Shown: positions 7,454 to 15,604 of the stretch, in pieces | Position numbering within the stretch: the stretch's first letter is position 1 | How the letters are laid out: every line of letters starts with the position of its first letter | Assembly (NCBI RefSeq): GCF_900115755.1 | Contig: NZ_FOXQ01000011.1 | Span: 62,001 to 126,000, forward strand | Length of the DNA: 64,000 nt | From: Parafilimonas terrae | GTDB taxonomy: Bacteria; Bacteroidota; Bacteroidia; Chitinophagales; Chitinophagaceae | Direction of reading: 5' to 3' | Notes under the pieces: model-generated | Database searches by the model: none | What the model was told of the DNA's origin: nothing | The model's input: the letters and a program-made list of their open reading frames with translations, nothing else | Translations under genes and position numbers: made by a program

Positions 7454-10400
7454 TTATTGTTGATTATTTGCAGTTGGCTGATTACGGTTAACAGCAAGCT
7501 GTTTATTCGAAACAACCTTAGCAGGTTTCTTTTTCTCGTCGCCAAAACCTCTTATATAACCCATTTCTTTTAATATAGGAACAACGTGTTTGCCTGCCAA
7601 TTTAACGGCTATGCTTGATCCCTGGCAACTTTCAATACGCACACACACAACAATATGGCCGCTGTCTTTTGGGTTAGGCGCAAAGAAAACATACAAGCCA
7701 TCATTCACTCTTTCATTTTTTACAATGCGTTCCGGCGTTCCTGTTTTACCCGCGACACTCATTCCCAAATGCCAAACCTTTGGAAGGCTTTGTTCAATCA
7801 TATATTTCGTCATCAGCTTTGAGGCAGAATCGCTTGCCAATTCAATACCCGGCAACAGTTTTGTTTGCTGCCCGCTTACTTTTAAAACATAACGGCTTTG
7901 CATCATTGTTCCATTGTTTGCAATCCCCGATGCGATACGCGCAACGGAAGCAGGCGTTGCAATTAATTCGCCCTGTCCCCACGCCATTCCCGAAATGCCT
8001 TTACCGCGTGTTCTTTTAATGTTAGACGGATTATAGCTTTTCAAACTTGCAAATTCTGTTTTACGCCAGAGTTGTTTCCATTCTTCCTGCTGCTTTTTAT
8101 TATTCATATCATAGTCATAATAATAACCACCAACACCATGCAAAAACATGCCTGATTTTAAATACAGATCACCCATATATTCCTGCAACTGCGATTCATT
8201 GGCAAGCCTTATAAAGAATGAATTATTTGACCTTACAATAGCGCGTTCAATATTTATATTACCTGCTTCATCAGGTTCGTAACCTTTTGTACGAATAAGA
8301 TCAGCAGGATAAACCTTAATAATTTTTTTCGATGCAGCAAGTCCTAATTTATTAAATGCGGCAAGCGCTGTAACAAGCTTTGCTGTTGAACCGGGCTGTG
8401 AAGCAATGGTAAAACCAATGTCATTATCTGTAATCCAGCCAGGCAATGCGTTTTGCTGTTGTGGCGTAAGATTAAGCATATCCCAGTCATTCACCTGCGG
8501 TAATGGATAATTGGCAGAAGCAAGCACATCGCCGGTTTTATCTTCCATTACAACCACAGAAACACGATTGTTCACCAGTGAGTCATCGCTTTGTAAAGAT
8601 TGCTGTATCCTTGTTTGTAAAGCGGCATCGAGCGTTAAATGAACATCACGGTTTTTGTTTTTAAATGAATCAACGGCAGTACTGTTTATACCGGCAAGCA
8701 ACAGCGGCGCCAATGCACTGTAATCTTTCTTCTCCACACTCATTTCCGTTGAAGTTTCAGGAAGAAAACGTTGTTCGTGATAACGTGTTGCACTTACTGA
8801 AAAACTGTTTTTAGGAATAGGAAAGCCACGCATTTCAGCCGCTTCGCGGTATTCAGCAAAATAACCGTTAGATGCACCGTTAAAAATATTTGTGTTGGCA
8901 TCGCCTGTCCAGAAAAACATTTGTGCGCCGAAAGGATAATAACGGTCCTGGCGTTTATAAAACATTGCATTTATATCTTCTTCCGGAATGTTCAATGCCA
9001 GCAATGAGTCGCGTTGTGTGTTAATTAAATCCTGGTGGCTCGTTGCCAGTATCCGGCCATTCCTGTCTAATAAATTTCCTGCCTGCAGCCTGTTCATTAA
9101 AATACTGATGCGCGGGTTGTAACTAAACATCCTTGCGCCGCTTCTGTCGGCAACCAATGCCGGTTGCACAATCCATTTTGCATTACCAAGAATGTATTTT
9201 GTTACACTCACGCCAAGCAATATAATTGCGGCGCAGGCTGCTATCAATGCAGGCATAAGATTTCTATCTTGTTGCTGCGATATAAATTTCATTTGTACAG
9301 GCGACCCTTGTACAGTTGATGCAGATAATAAAAATCCTGCAGCCAGCATGTTTGCTATTAACGACGAACCGCCATAGCTCATGAATGGCAAGGCTACACC
9401 CGATAAAGGCAAAGCGCCAACTGACCCTCCTGCAATCAGCAAAAACTGGACGAATGTTGCAATACCAATTCCTGCACATATATAAAACAAAAACGGCCTG
9501 CCGGAATGCCTGCCGATAACAATGGAACGATGCAGGTAAATAAAGAATACAATAAAAACACTGATGATGCCTGCAAGGCCAAACTCCTCTCCCATTGCAG
9601 GTAAAATCATATCCGTGTGTGCTTCGGGAATTGTTTTGGCAAAACCTTCGCCGGCGCCCTGGCCTGTAATGCCGCCGCCTGACATGGCCCAGATGCCGTT
9701 TGCAATTTGATCGCCGCCAAACACTTCATTATTCCACGGATCCTGCCAGATAGCTTTGCGGTCAATTAATCTTTCCATCGGGCCGGGAAAATATTCTGCT
9801 ATCAATGGTATTTTATCCAGTAATAAAAACGCGGCAATAACCACCAGCGCCATAACAGATGATTCGCTTATTTTTTTTGTGACAACTAATGTATAAATAA
9901 CAAAAAACACAGCAGTAACAGCCGTTGCAGTCAATACATTATCCAATAACCAAACAGCCAGCACATAAAACAGCACTGATATTGCCATGTGGGCAAAATC
10001 GCCTCTTGAAAAAGAAAATAAAATAATAAAGGCAAAACAGCAAACCATTGCAGGGCCTAAATCGCCCAGCATTAGAAAAAGAAATATTGTTGCAAGTATT
10101 GCAATTAATGCAAATGCAAAGAAGCGGCTGCGTTTCGTCCATGTAAAATAAGAAGAGATGAATTTTTCATTCGTGGCAAAGAAGCCTGCAAGAAAAAATA
10201 CTATAACAAATTTTACAATTTCGCTTGGCTGAAAACCGAAGAGGTTTACTTTAACGCCGCTGCCTTCAGGGCCGGTACCAAACAGCAATGTCATAGCCAA
10301 TAAACCGGATGCAATAACAGCCCAGGGCCATCCATTTGAAGCAAGCTTCATTTTGCTGAAAACAAATAGACGGTAGAGTTTTGAATCTGTTGTAAAACGT

Positions 10401-11593
10401 TTTAAATCGAACAATAACAATAAGATTATTCCAACAATGCCTGCTATGAAATAGCCAATTGTATTTTTTGCCAAAAACCAATCCCGCAAAGGATCCTGGA
10501 GGCTGAATAAGGTTATGAATGATAAGCCTGTAATCACCATTATGGCTGGCAATATTAACTGGTCGGCATTTTTAAACCACAAGCTCATCACCACATGCAG
10601 CAACAGGAAACCTGCAATAAAAGAAATGGAGATTATCCAAAACCATTGCATTACTTCATCGGGCGTTCTTACAATAAATGCTTTTTCCTTTTTAAGCGAA
10701 CTGAAATCTTTTGTGGAAAAGAGTTTTAAGCGGTGTGGTGAACGATAAAAATTAAAAGAGGCATCATGATCCAATTTTTCTATTCCCTGCGAATAACCGA
10801 AAGCATAATTCAATTGCAGCGGCAATATTTTATAAGTCTTGTCACCAGGAAGATTTTTGAAAACAAAATTACCATGCGCGTCTGTTTGTGCGTATGCCGT
10901 GAGCGATTGCAGTTGCTTATTGTTTAATGAGTCAACTGCATACAATTTTTTTACAGTGGTTGTATTTTGCTGCAGCATACTGTCAACTTCTTCCACATTG
11001 TTGCTGTATAAACTATCCTGCGGCAAAATCAATTGCAGGCGCACGATAACGTTTGGCACAGCAATGCCGGCTTCGTGTATAGAACCGCTGATGCTATGGC
11101 TGCCTGCATGCAAATCGTTAACGCTGCTAACCGCTGAACGATCCTTTTGCTGTAATGCAAACAATGCAGTTTCTTCATCTGTTATGCCTAACGCAATTCT
11201 TTCGCCCTGCACTCTTCGCTTGAATGTTTCACCGCCCTGTGATAAAGCAGTTTCGGCAAGTACGCTGTATTGCTTTTTATTCAAGTCTCCGATGTTATCA
11301 ATGGACGCGCTATCTGCAAGCCTTGTTTTTTCAAAAGTTGAACTGATTAAATTTATATCCTTCTCATCGCTGAAATAACGGCCTTTTTGCAAAAGCGTTT
11401 TCATATTCCCGGCATAATGCACATCGTTCAGGTTAATCATTGTGCCGTTTTTCAAACGATCAGGCACCTCTTTAAAACCTGCGTTTATAACCAGGTACAT
11501 TTTATAAAAAAGCACGGCCATTACTGCACTTAAAAGCAGTAAAAAAATCCTTTCTGTATTCCTGTTTATATGCTGTTTTGCTGGTGCACTCAT
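7454..11593 (-). CDS. SEDS glycan polymerase fused to penicillin-binding transpeptidase
   Basis: A 1379-residue inner-membrane protein that combines two normally separate peptidoglycan synthases. Residues 15-36 form a membrane anchor. Residues 37-315 are extracytoplasmic and include a small beta-sandwich-like segment (about 168-257, with TDAHGNFVFKNLPG). Residues 318-765 are the FtsW/RodA-type domain: FQPSEIVKF (454-462), IPEAHTDMIL with the catalytic Asp661, and the SEDS signature LPFMSYGGSSL (735-745). After another membrane helix (about 780-797) comes the transpeptidase: SxxK with Ser1069, SNN at 1122-1124 and KTG at 1283-1285. All key residues of both enzymes are present. The start overlaps the PP2C stop by 4 bp (ATGA), which implies coupled translation. 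The FHA gene follows after 11 bp. Confidence 0.93.
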   Translation of the reverse strand: MSAPAKQHINRNTERIFLLLLSAVMAVLFYKMYLVINAGFKEVPDRLKNGTMINLNDVHYAGNMKTLLQKGRYFSDEKDINLISSTFEKTRLADSASIDNIGDLNKKQYSVLAETALSQGGETFKRRVQGERIALGITDEETALFALQQKDRSAVSSVNDLHAGSHSISGSIHEAGIAVPNVIVRLQLILPQDSLYSNNVEEVDSMLQQNTTTVKKLYAVDSLNNKQLQSLTAYAQTDAHGNFVFKNLPGDKTYKILPLQLNYAFGYSQGIEKLDHDASFNFYRSPHRLKLFSTKDFSSLKKEKAFIVRTPDEVMQWFWIISISFIAGFLLLHVVMSLWFKNADQLILPAIMVITGLSFITLFSLQDPLRDWFLAKNTIGYFIAGIVGIILLLLFDLKRFTTDSKLYRLFVFSKMKLASNGWPWAVIASGLLAMTLLFGTGPEGSGVKVNLFGFQPSEIVKFVIVFFLAGFFATNEKFISSYFTWTKRSRFFAFALIAILATIFLFLMLGDLGPAMVCCFAFIILFSFSRGDFAHMAISVLFYVLAVWLLDNVLTATAVTAVFFVIYTLVVTKKISESSVMALVVIAAFLLLDKIPLIAEYFPGPMERLIDRKAIWQDPWNNEVFGGDQIANGIWAMSGGGITGQGAGEGFAKTIPEAHTDMILPAMGEEFGLAGIISVFIVFFIYLHRSIVIGRHSGRPFLFYICAGIGIATFVQFLLIAGGSVGALPLSGVALPFMSYGGSSLIANMLAAGFLLSASTVQGSPVQMKFISQQQDRNLMPALIAACAAIILLGVSVTKYILGNAKWIVQPALVADRSGARMFSYNPRISILMNRLQAGNLLDRNGRILATSHQDLINTQRDSLLALNIPEEDINAMFYKRQDRYYPFGAQMFFWTGDANTNIFNGASNGYFAEYREAAEMRGFPIPKNSFSVSATRYHEQRFLPETSTEMSVEKKDYSALAPLLLAGINSTAVDSFKNKNRDVHLTLDAALQTRIQQSLQSDDSLVNNRVSVVVMEDKTGDVLASANYPLPQVNDWDMLNLTPQQQNALPGWITDNDIGFTIASQPGSTAKLVTALAAFNKLGLAASKKIIKVYPADLIRTKGYEPDEAGNINIERAIVRSNNSFFIRLANESQLQEYMGDLYLKSGMFLHGVGGYYYDYDMNNKKQQEEWKQLWRKTEFASLKSYNPSNIKRTRGKGISGMAWGQGELIATPASVARIASGIANNGTMMQSRYVLKVSGQQTKLLPGIELASDSASKLMTKYMIEQSLPKVWHLGMSVAGKTGTPERIVKNERVNDGLYVFFAPNPKDSGHIVVCVRIESCQGSSIAVKLAGKHVVPILKEMGYIRGFGDEKKKPAKVVSNKQLAVNRNQPTANNQQ

Positions 11594-13017
11594 CTTTCGT
11601 GTACAATAGTTTTAGCTGAATCAATTTTTAATAAAGCACTGTCTGAAATAACACCGGACACACGCGTATCAGCAGGCAAGCTGACAGCATAAGCAATAGG
11701 AACAACACAATTTTTAAACCGCACATCTTTTAAATGCACAGCGGTACCGCGGGCAATAAATGCCGTATTAAAATTTTCAAATGTTATACTGTCAAGCAGT
11801 ACGTACTTGCACTGCGGAAAGAAAATAAAGGCTGCATCATTATAGCTTGAATCAGCAACAAGCAAAGCATTATTGCCGTGTATGATTAACGTATCAGATT
11901 TGATAAGCAAAGAATCATTTATTACAACCTTAGGATTATTACCAAAAAGATTTCTTAATGAAATAATATTTGATGTTGAATTTTTAATACTGTCTGACAG
12001 TTTTACAACCTGGCTGTTTCTTTCCATACGGGGAGGGTCGGGCATAACAACAGAAGCGCTGTTATTACCAACATAATCTTTGTAAATAAACCAGGAAAGC
12101 ACTGCAATTAACAGCAAACAAAGCACTACGAGAAAACGAATGAAAGCGCCGCCATTTTTCTTAACAACAATTTCTTTTTTTATATATTCAACGGGAACTG
12201 CGGTGGCTATTTCTTGTTCCGGTTCCACTTTTTTAGCAACCGGTTTTGTAGCCTCATATTGTGAGGGCGATTTATCATTCTGAATTAAAACAACAGTTAT
12301 ATTATCTTTTCCGCCTGCAAGATTAGCGGCATCAATTAACGCTGCAGATTTTTGTTTTAATGTTTGTGGTGAACTTAAGATACCGGTTATCGTTCGGCTG
12401 TTGATCATATCATATAAGCCATCACTGCATAACAATAAAGTATCGCCCGGTAAAAAGGGAGACTCTCCTGTGTCAATATAATCCGGTTCAGAAAATTTTA
12501 CTTCATCAAAGCCAAGCGCTTTATTTATTTCATTGCGTTTGGGATGGCTCATGGCCGCTTCTTCCGTTAAGCGGCCGCTCTCTTCAAGAAAGCCAACAAA
12601 AGAATGATCGTGAGTAACTTTTACCAACGAGTTATCGCGGAAGAGATACAGCCTCGTATCGCCAATATGTGCATAATAAAATTTGTTATCATTAATATCA
12701 ACAAGCGCAAGCGTAACCACACAGGCCATCTGGTTATGCTTATCGCTTTTTTGTTTCTTTTCAAAAATCTTTTTGTTTGCTTCAGTAAGTGCTGCCTTGA
12801 GCAAATGAATTACATCGCCCGATGCATTTTTTAATGTATTAAGAATAGTTGCACGTGTAAGCGCTGCAGCAATTTCTCCGCCCTCATATCCGCCAACGCC
12901 ATCAATAACACAGCCAACAATATATTTATCGTGCACAATTTTCTGCGCTATAAAATTATCTTCATTATTGTCGCGCATTTTGCCCGTATCCGTATTGCCG
13001 TAAAAGTTATCAGCCAT
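11590..13017 (-). CDS. PP2C-type Ser/Thr phosphatase with membrane anchor and outer domain
   Basis: A 475-residue protein. Residues 1-247 are a PP2C (PPM) phosphatase, which removes phosphate from Ser/Thr with two Mn/Mg ions: RDNNEDNF (15-22), DGVGGYEGG (39-47), HIGDTRLYL (117-125), CSDGLYDMI (197-205) and GKDNITVVL (236-244), with all metal ligands present. A charged linker follows, then one transmembrane helix (291-313). Outside it lies a region of about 160 residues rich in short beta strands with repeated NNALLV/DSITFENF-like turns, reminiscent of a short right-handed beta-helix. It is the natural partner of the kinase at 4878-6506 and is translationally coupled to the SEDS-PBP gene by a 4-bp overlap. 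Confidence 0.92.
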   Translation of the reverse strand: MADNFYGNTDTGKMRDNNEDNFIAQKIVHDKYIVGCVIDGVGGYEGGEIAAALTRATILNTLKNASGDVIHLLKAALTEANKKIFEKKQKSDKHNQMACVVTLALVDINDNKFYYAHIGDTRLYLFRDNSLVKVTHDHSFVGFLEESGRLTEEAAMSHPKRNEINKALGFDEVKFSEPDYIDTGESPFLPGDTLLLCSDGLYDMINSRTITGILSSPQTLKQKSAALIDAANLAGGKDNITVVLIQNDKSPSQYEATKPVAKKVEPEQEIATAVPVEYIKKEIVVKKNGGAFIRFLVVLCLLLIAVLSWFIYKDYVGNNSASVVMPDPPRMERNSQVVKLSDSIKNSTSNIISLRNLFGNNPKVVINDSLLIKSDTLIIHGNNALLVADSSYNDAAFIFFPQCKYVLLDSITFENFNTAFIARGTAVHLKDVRFKNCVVPIAYAVSLPADTRVSGVISDSALLKIDSAKTIVHER

Positions 13018-13111
13018 CGTTCCTGTGCGTTTTTTTTACATCGCGAAAATTAGCCGCCAGCAATAACAGGCAAACTGCAAACAGCGATGATGAAAGAATA
13101 ATATTTAACAT
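13010..13111 (-). CDS. possible 33-residue single-pass membrane peptide
   Basis: An ATG at 13111 opens a 34-codon frame that ends in TGA at 13010-13012. The peptide starts MLNIILSSSLFAVCLLLLAA and continues with a short charged tail (NFRDVKKTHRNDG), so it has one hydrophobic helix and a basic cytoplasmic-type end. Its last codons overlap the start of the PP2C gene by 8 bp, a spacing typical of translational coupling. I recognise no family. Because it is so short, chance cannot be excluded; the support is the hydrophobic-then-basic layout and the overlap with the next gene. Confidence 0.4.
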   Translation of the reverse strand: MLNIILSSSLFAVCLLLLAANFRDVKKTHRNDG

Positions 13112-13137
13112 GATTGATGTTTATTGAATGTTTTTTT

Positions 13138-13321
13138 CGTCAATCGTCAATCGTGAAACGTGAATGCAACAGCGTTTATTTTTTTATTTTCCCTATTGAT
13201 ATATAACAGATCAAACTGTCAGACAACTTTAAACAGGCTGCATTCAACATTTAAAATATTTTGACTGCCACATTCTAAAAAGCCCTTCGAAGTTTTCACG
13301 TTTGACGTTTCACGTTTCACG
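13138..13321. repeat. inverted pair of four-unit 7-bp arrays
   Basis: 13138-13165 is four exact 7-bp units of the form CGTSAAW; 13294-13321 is four exact units of the form TTTSACG. The arms are inverted copies facing each other across 128 bp of AT-rich, gene-free DNA, and the right arm ends 1 bp before the stop codon of the FHA-like gene. Together with the small frame at 13010-13111 they fill the 305-bp interval 13018-13322. Confidence 0.7.
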
Positions 13322-13322
13322 T

Positions 13323-14273
13323 TCATGATTTAAAAATATTCACACCCACAATACCATTCAGCACAATACGCGAATTAAGCGGCAGCGGCACCCAAACCGG
13401 GTTATCTGTATTGCTTGCCACTACTTCATTTTCATTTACCAATGTTTTTTCACCAAACGAAGCCAGGTAAAATTTTTGGTCATCGTTATTAAACTTTACC
13501 CGCAAATGCGGCGTATTCACCCATTCTGAGGGTATGCGAAAAACATCTTCCTTATCCGCAGCTTCATCTTTACCTGAAATAAGAATATCAGTTTCCCGCA
13601 TATAATATTCAATCTTTTTTCCGGCAAATTCTTTATCTGGCACAATGGTTTCAAACCTTGCAAGTAATTTACTCTCACTGTTTTTTACGGCTTTATCGTG
13701 CATGCTAAAATGCTGGTCGTAAGCAATTTCATAATAGCCATCGCTGTAAAAAATAAAACCGTCCAATAACTCAGGGTTTACATCAAATGTTTCTGCAATG
13801 CCTGTTTGCCTTGGTATAAAAGTTACCCTTAAACTTTCTTTTTTTTGATGGATGCTGCCCGGCATTAATTTACCAATAACGCTTTTATCACCGCGTAAAT
13901 ATTCAGGGTGCGCTGCAAAGCGGAACACCCATTTACTGGAAGATGGAGCAACCACCTTTCCTTCATTGTTATACCGTTCAAGAATATTGTAAAATTGCTT
14001 TACACATTCCTGCACAATCAATCCGAAAATGCCTTTTTTGTTTTGCGTGAACTGTGTATAATCTTCTTCATTAAAACATACAATGTATTCATGAAAGAAA
14101 ACAATGCGGTTGGCAAATGACAGCTCTTTTACAGAGTCTTCAAATTTCTGAATAATGTATTTATATATATCATCGGCAGTAAGCGGCGGCGCCTGTTTTA
14201 TATCATAAGTGGCTTCCCGTTTCAAAAACCATTCGTGAAAACCCATGCGTTGCCAGAAAGAAGTTGTTTTCAT
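13323..14273 (-). CDS. protein with degenerate FHA-like C-terminal domain
   Basis: A 316-residue cytoplasmic protein with no signal peptide. Residues about 1-215 are an uncharacterised region. Residues about 228-316 follow the FHA fold pattern: ETDILISGKD, then TPHLRVKFNNDDQKFYLASF, then LVNENEV and a final hydrophobic strand VVGVNIF-like (GIVGVNIFKS). The Gly-Arg and Ser-x-x-His residues that hold phosphothreonine are not conserved, so phosphopeptide binding may be lost. The gene is upstream of the PP2C gene on the same strand, 305 bp away. The 32 bases before its ATG match those before the DUF4105 gene at 27 positions. The call is by fold pattern and context. Confidence 0.55.
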   Translation of the reverse strand: MKTTSFWQRMGFHEWFLKREATYDIKQAPPLTADDIYKYIIQKFEDSVKELSFANRIVFFHEYIVCFNEEDYTQFTQNKKGIFGLIVQECVKQFYNILERYNNEGKVVAPSSSKWVFRFAAHPEYLRGDKSVIGKLMPGSIHQKKESLRVTFIPRQTGIAETFDVNPELLDGFIFYSDGYYEIAYDQHFSMHDKAVKNSESKLLARFETIVPDKEFAGKKIEYYMRETDILISGKDEAADKEDVFRIPSEWVNTPHLRVKFNNDDQKFYLASFGEKTLVNENEVVASNTDNPVWVPLPLNSRIVLNGIVGVNIFKS

Positions 14274-14305
14274 TCGTGCATATTTATTTTTTCAGTTGTC
14301 TCATG
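14274..14305 (-). promoter_or_regulatory. shared leader motif before the FHA-like gene
   Basis: The 32 bases directly before the ATG at 14273 match the 32 bases before the DUF4105 gene (20197-20228) at 27 positions. They resemble those before the lipoprotein gene (14842-14868). The core on the coding strand is TGAAAAAATAAATATG, ending in CGA just before the ATG. Confidence 0.4.
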
Positions 14306-14385
14306 CCCGCCTGAACAGCTCAGTCGGCAGAGAACCTCGCTATGTATATTCCCATTGTTGGGAAAAATTATCATACCTGGTTTCA

Positions 14386-14841
14386 TTAGTTTTTATTTTT
14401 TTTTCCAAAAAGTCTTTTAAAAAAGCCGGGCTTTTTTTCAGGCTCTTTTTTTTGAGTTGTTGTACTTGCTGCTTTTTTTATTTTGCGTTCTGCTGCAAGT
14501 GCCTGGTTTGAAGCAGTGGTATCGCTTGCCAGCACATTCACTGCACGGCCATTATATTGCTGAATATGCTCCGCATTATTAAGCCAGATGCTATGCTGTT
14601 TACTATGTAAAATGCGTTTGGTGCCAAGTGTGCCGGGCTCTTTTCCTGAAGCCACAAATAAAGAATCCCAGGTTTCGCCGCCGTCTAAAGAATAGATATA
14701 TTCTTTATTCACAACATCATAATAAGTGTTTTTTTCAGGATAGTAATAAAACTCGTAATCTTTCTGCAACACATTATTGCATGAACAGATCATCAAACTA
14801 AAAACAACAGAAAAACAAAACAATATTGGCGTTTGTTTCAT
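14386..14841 (-). CDS. small lipoprotein with basic C-terminus
   Basis: A 151-residue protein that opens with a lipoprotein signal (MKQTPILFCFSVVFSLMICSC, lipid-accepting Cys at about residue 21), so it should sit in the inner or outer membrane facing the periplasm. The middle (residues about 28-85) has the word SLDGGETWDSLFVASG, similar to an Asp-box-type turn. The end is lysine-rich with GFFKRLFGKKNK. I recognise no family. It lies between the FHA-like gene and a membrane-protein gene on the same strand, and its leader resembles that of the FHA-like gene. Confidence 0.7.
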   Translation of the reverse strand: MKQTPILFCFSVVFSLMICSCNNVLQKDYEFYYYPEKNTYYDVVNKEYIYSLDGGETWDSLFVASGKEPGTLGTKRILHSKQHSIWLNNAEHIQQYNGRAVNVLASDTTASNQALAAERKIKKAASTTTQKKEPEKKPGFFKRLFGKKNKN

Positions 14842-14868
14842 TCGCAGATTTTTATTTTTTCAATGGGT
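14842..14868 (-). promoter_or_regulatory. shared leader motif before the lipoprotein gene
   Basis: The bases before the ATG at 14841 carry the same core as the leaders of the FHA-like and DUF4105 genes: TTGAAAAAATAAA, a few variable bases and CGA before the ATG. This copy is less similar than the other two are to each other. Confidence 0.3.
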
Positions 14869-15017
14869 TGACCGTTGAGAGTTAACTCAAAGATTATTCC
14901 ACTAAAACGAAAATTATAATAAATACTTATATGAAGACAGCGAAAGAATTGTTAGAAGAAATGTAATTTATGAAAATATATAAATACCCGCGACCTTAGT
15001 GGACTATATGTCTTTAT

Positions 15018-15539
15018 TCAGGTAAGCCCATCTGTTATTTTCTTTATGTTATGGCGATCTTTAAAAATTGTGAATGGTTGAAAAAAGGAGAACGTATTTC
15101 CATTGGGCCTGCTATTCACCAATATATAATCATCGTCAAATATTATTGTAACTTCTTCTCCCCATGAAAAGCCAGACATATTTGTTGTTGCAGTATAATA
15201 GCCTACACTATAATATTTTATATTATTAAACCCTGCTCGTTTCAGAGTTATTTCTATTTTATCTTGTGTCAACCCATGAATCTGAAATCGTTGAAAGATT
15301 TGATTTTGATAAAGTTTCTTGCCAACAAAAAAAGTCAAAAAAAATCCGGTCATCAAAATGATGATTGAACAAATTTTTAAACTTACAACGTTATTTTTAA
15401 ATCCGGAAAGCGCTGCAAAAGCACCCACAACCACAATCCCAAGCGGGAACAGAATGAAAAAAAATTTACTATAAGCATCTTGTAATGTTATTCGCCAACG
15501 TCCATGTTTCTTTATATTTATCAGGTCCTCTTTTGTCAT
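15018..15539 (-). CDS. two-pass membrane protein of unknown function
   Basis: A 173-residue protein. A basic, polar N-terminus (about 1-25) is followed by two transmembrane helices (about 27-47 and 55-75) and a soluble C-terminal part of about 95 residues with mixed alpha/beta character (DKIEITLKRAGFNNIKYYSVGYY ... VTIIFDDDYILVNSRP). No catalytic motif or named family is evident. It starts 65 bp after the CHU_C gene on the same strand and may be read with it. A PH-like or stress-sensing domain is possible but not supported. Confidence 0.6.
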   Translation of the reverse strand: MTKEDLINIKKHGRWRITLQDAYSKFFFILFPLGIVVVGAFAALSGFKNNVVSLKICSIIILMTGFFLTFFVGKKLYQNQIFQRFQIHGLTQDKIEITLKRAGFNNIKYYSVGYYTATTNMSGFSWGEEVTIIFDDDYILVNSRPNGNTFSFFQPFTIFKDRHNIKKITDGLT

Positions 15540-15604
15540 TTCAAAATGTATATTGTCAAGTCGAATCTGCTAATAAATACAAAAACTACCTGTAACATCC
15601 CCTC

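Noticed and set aside
10839-11378. 179-codon plus-strand frame inside the SEDS-PBP gene
   Set aside because: It is antisense to a long gene with all motifs intact; the translation has no family-like pattern and it begins and ends within coding sequence.
14860-14887. Possible further 7-bp array (GTTGACC, GTTGAGA, GTTAACT)
   Set aside because: Only three units agree, the first does not fit, there is no facing partner, and it overlaps the leader of the lipoprotein gene.
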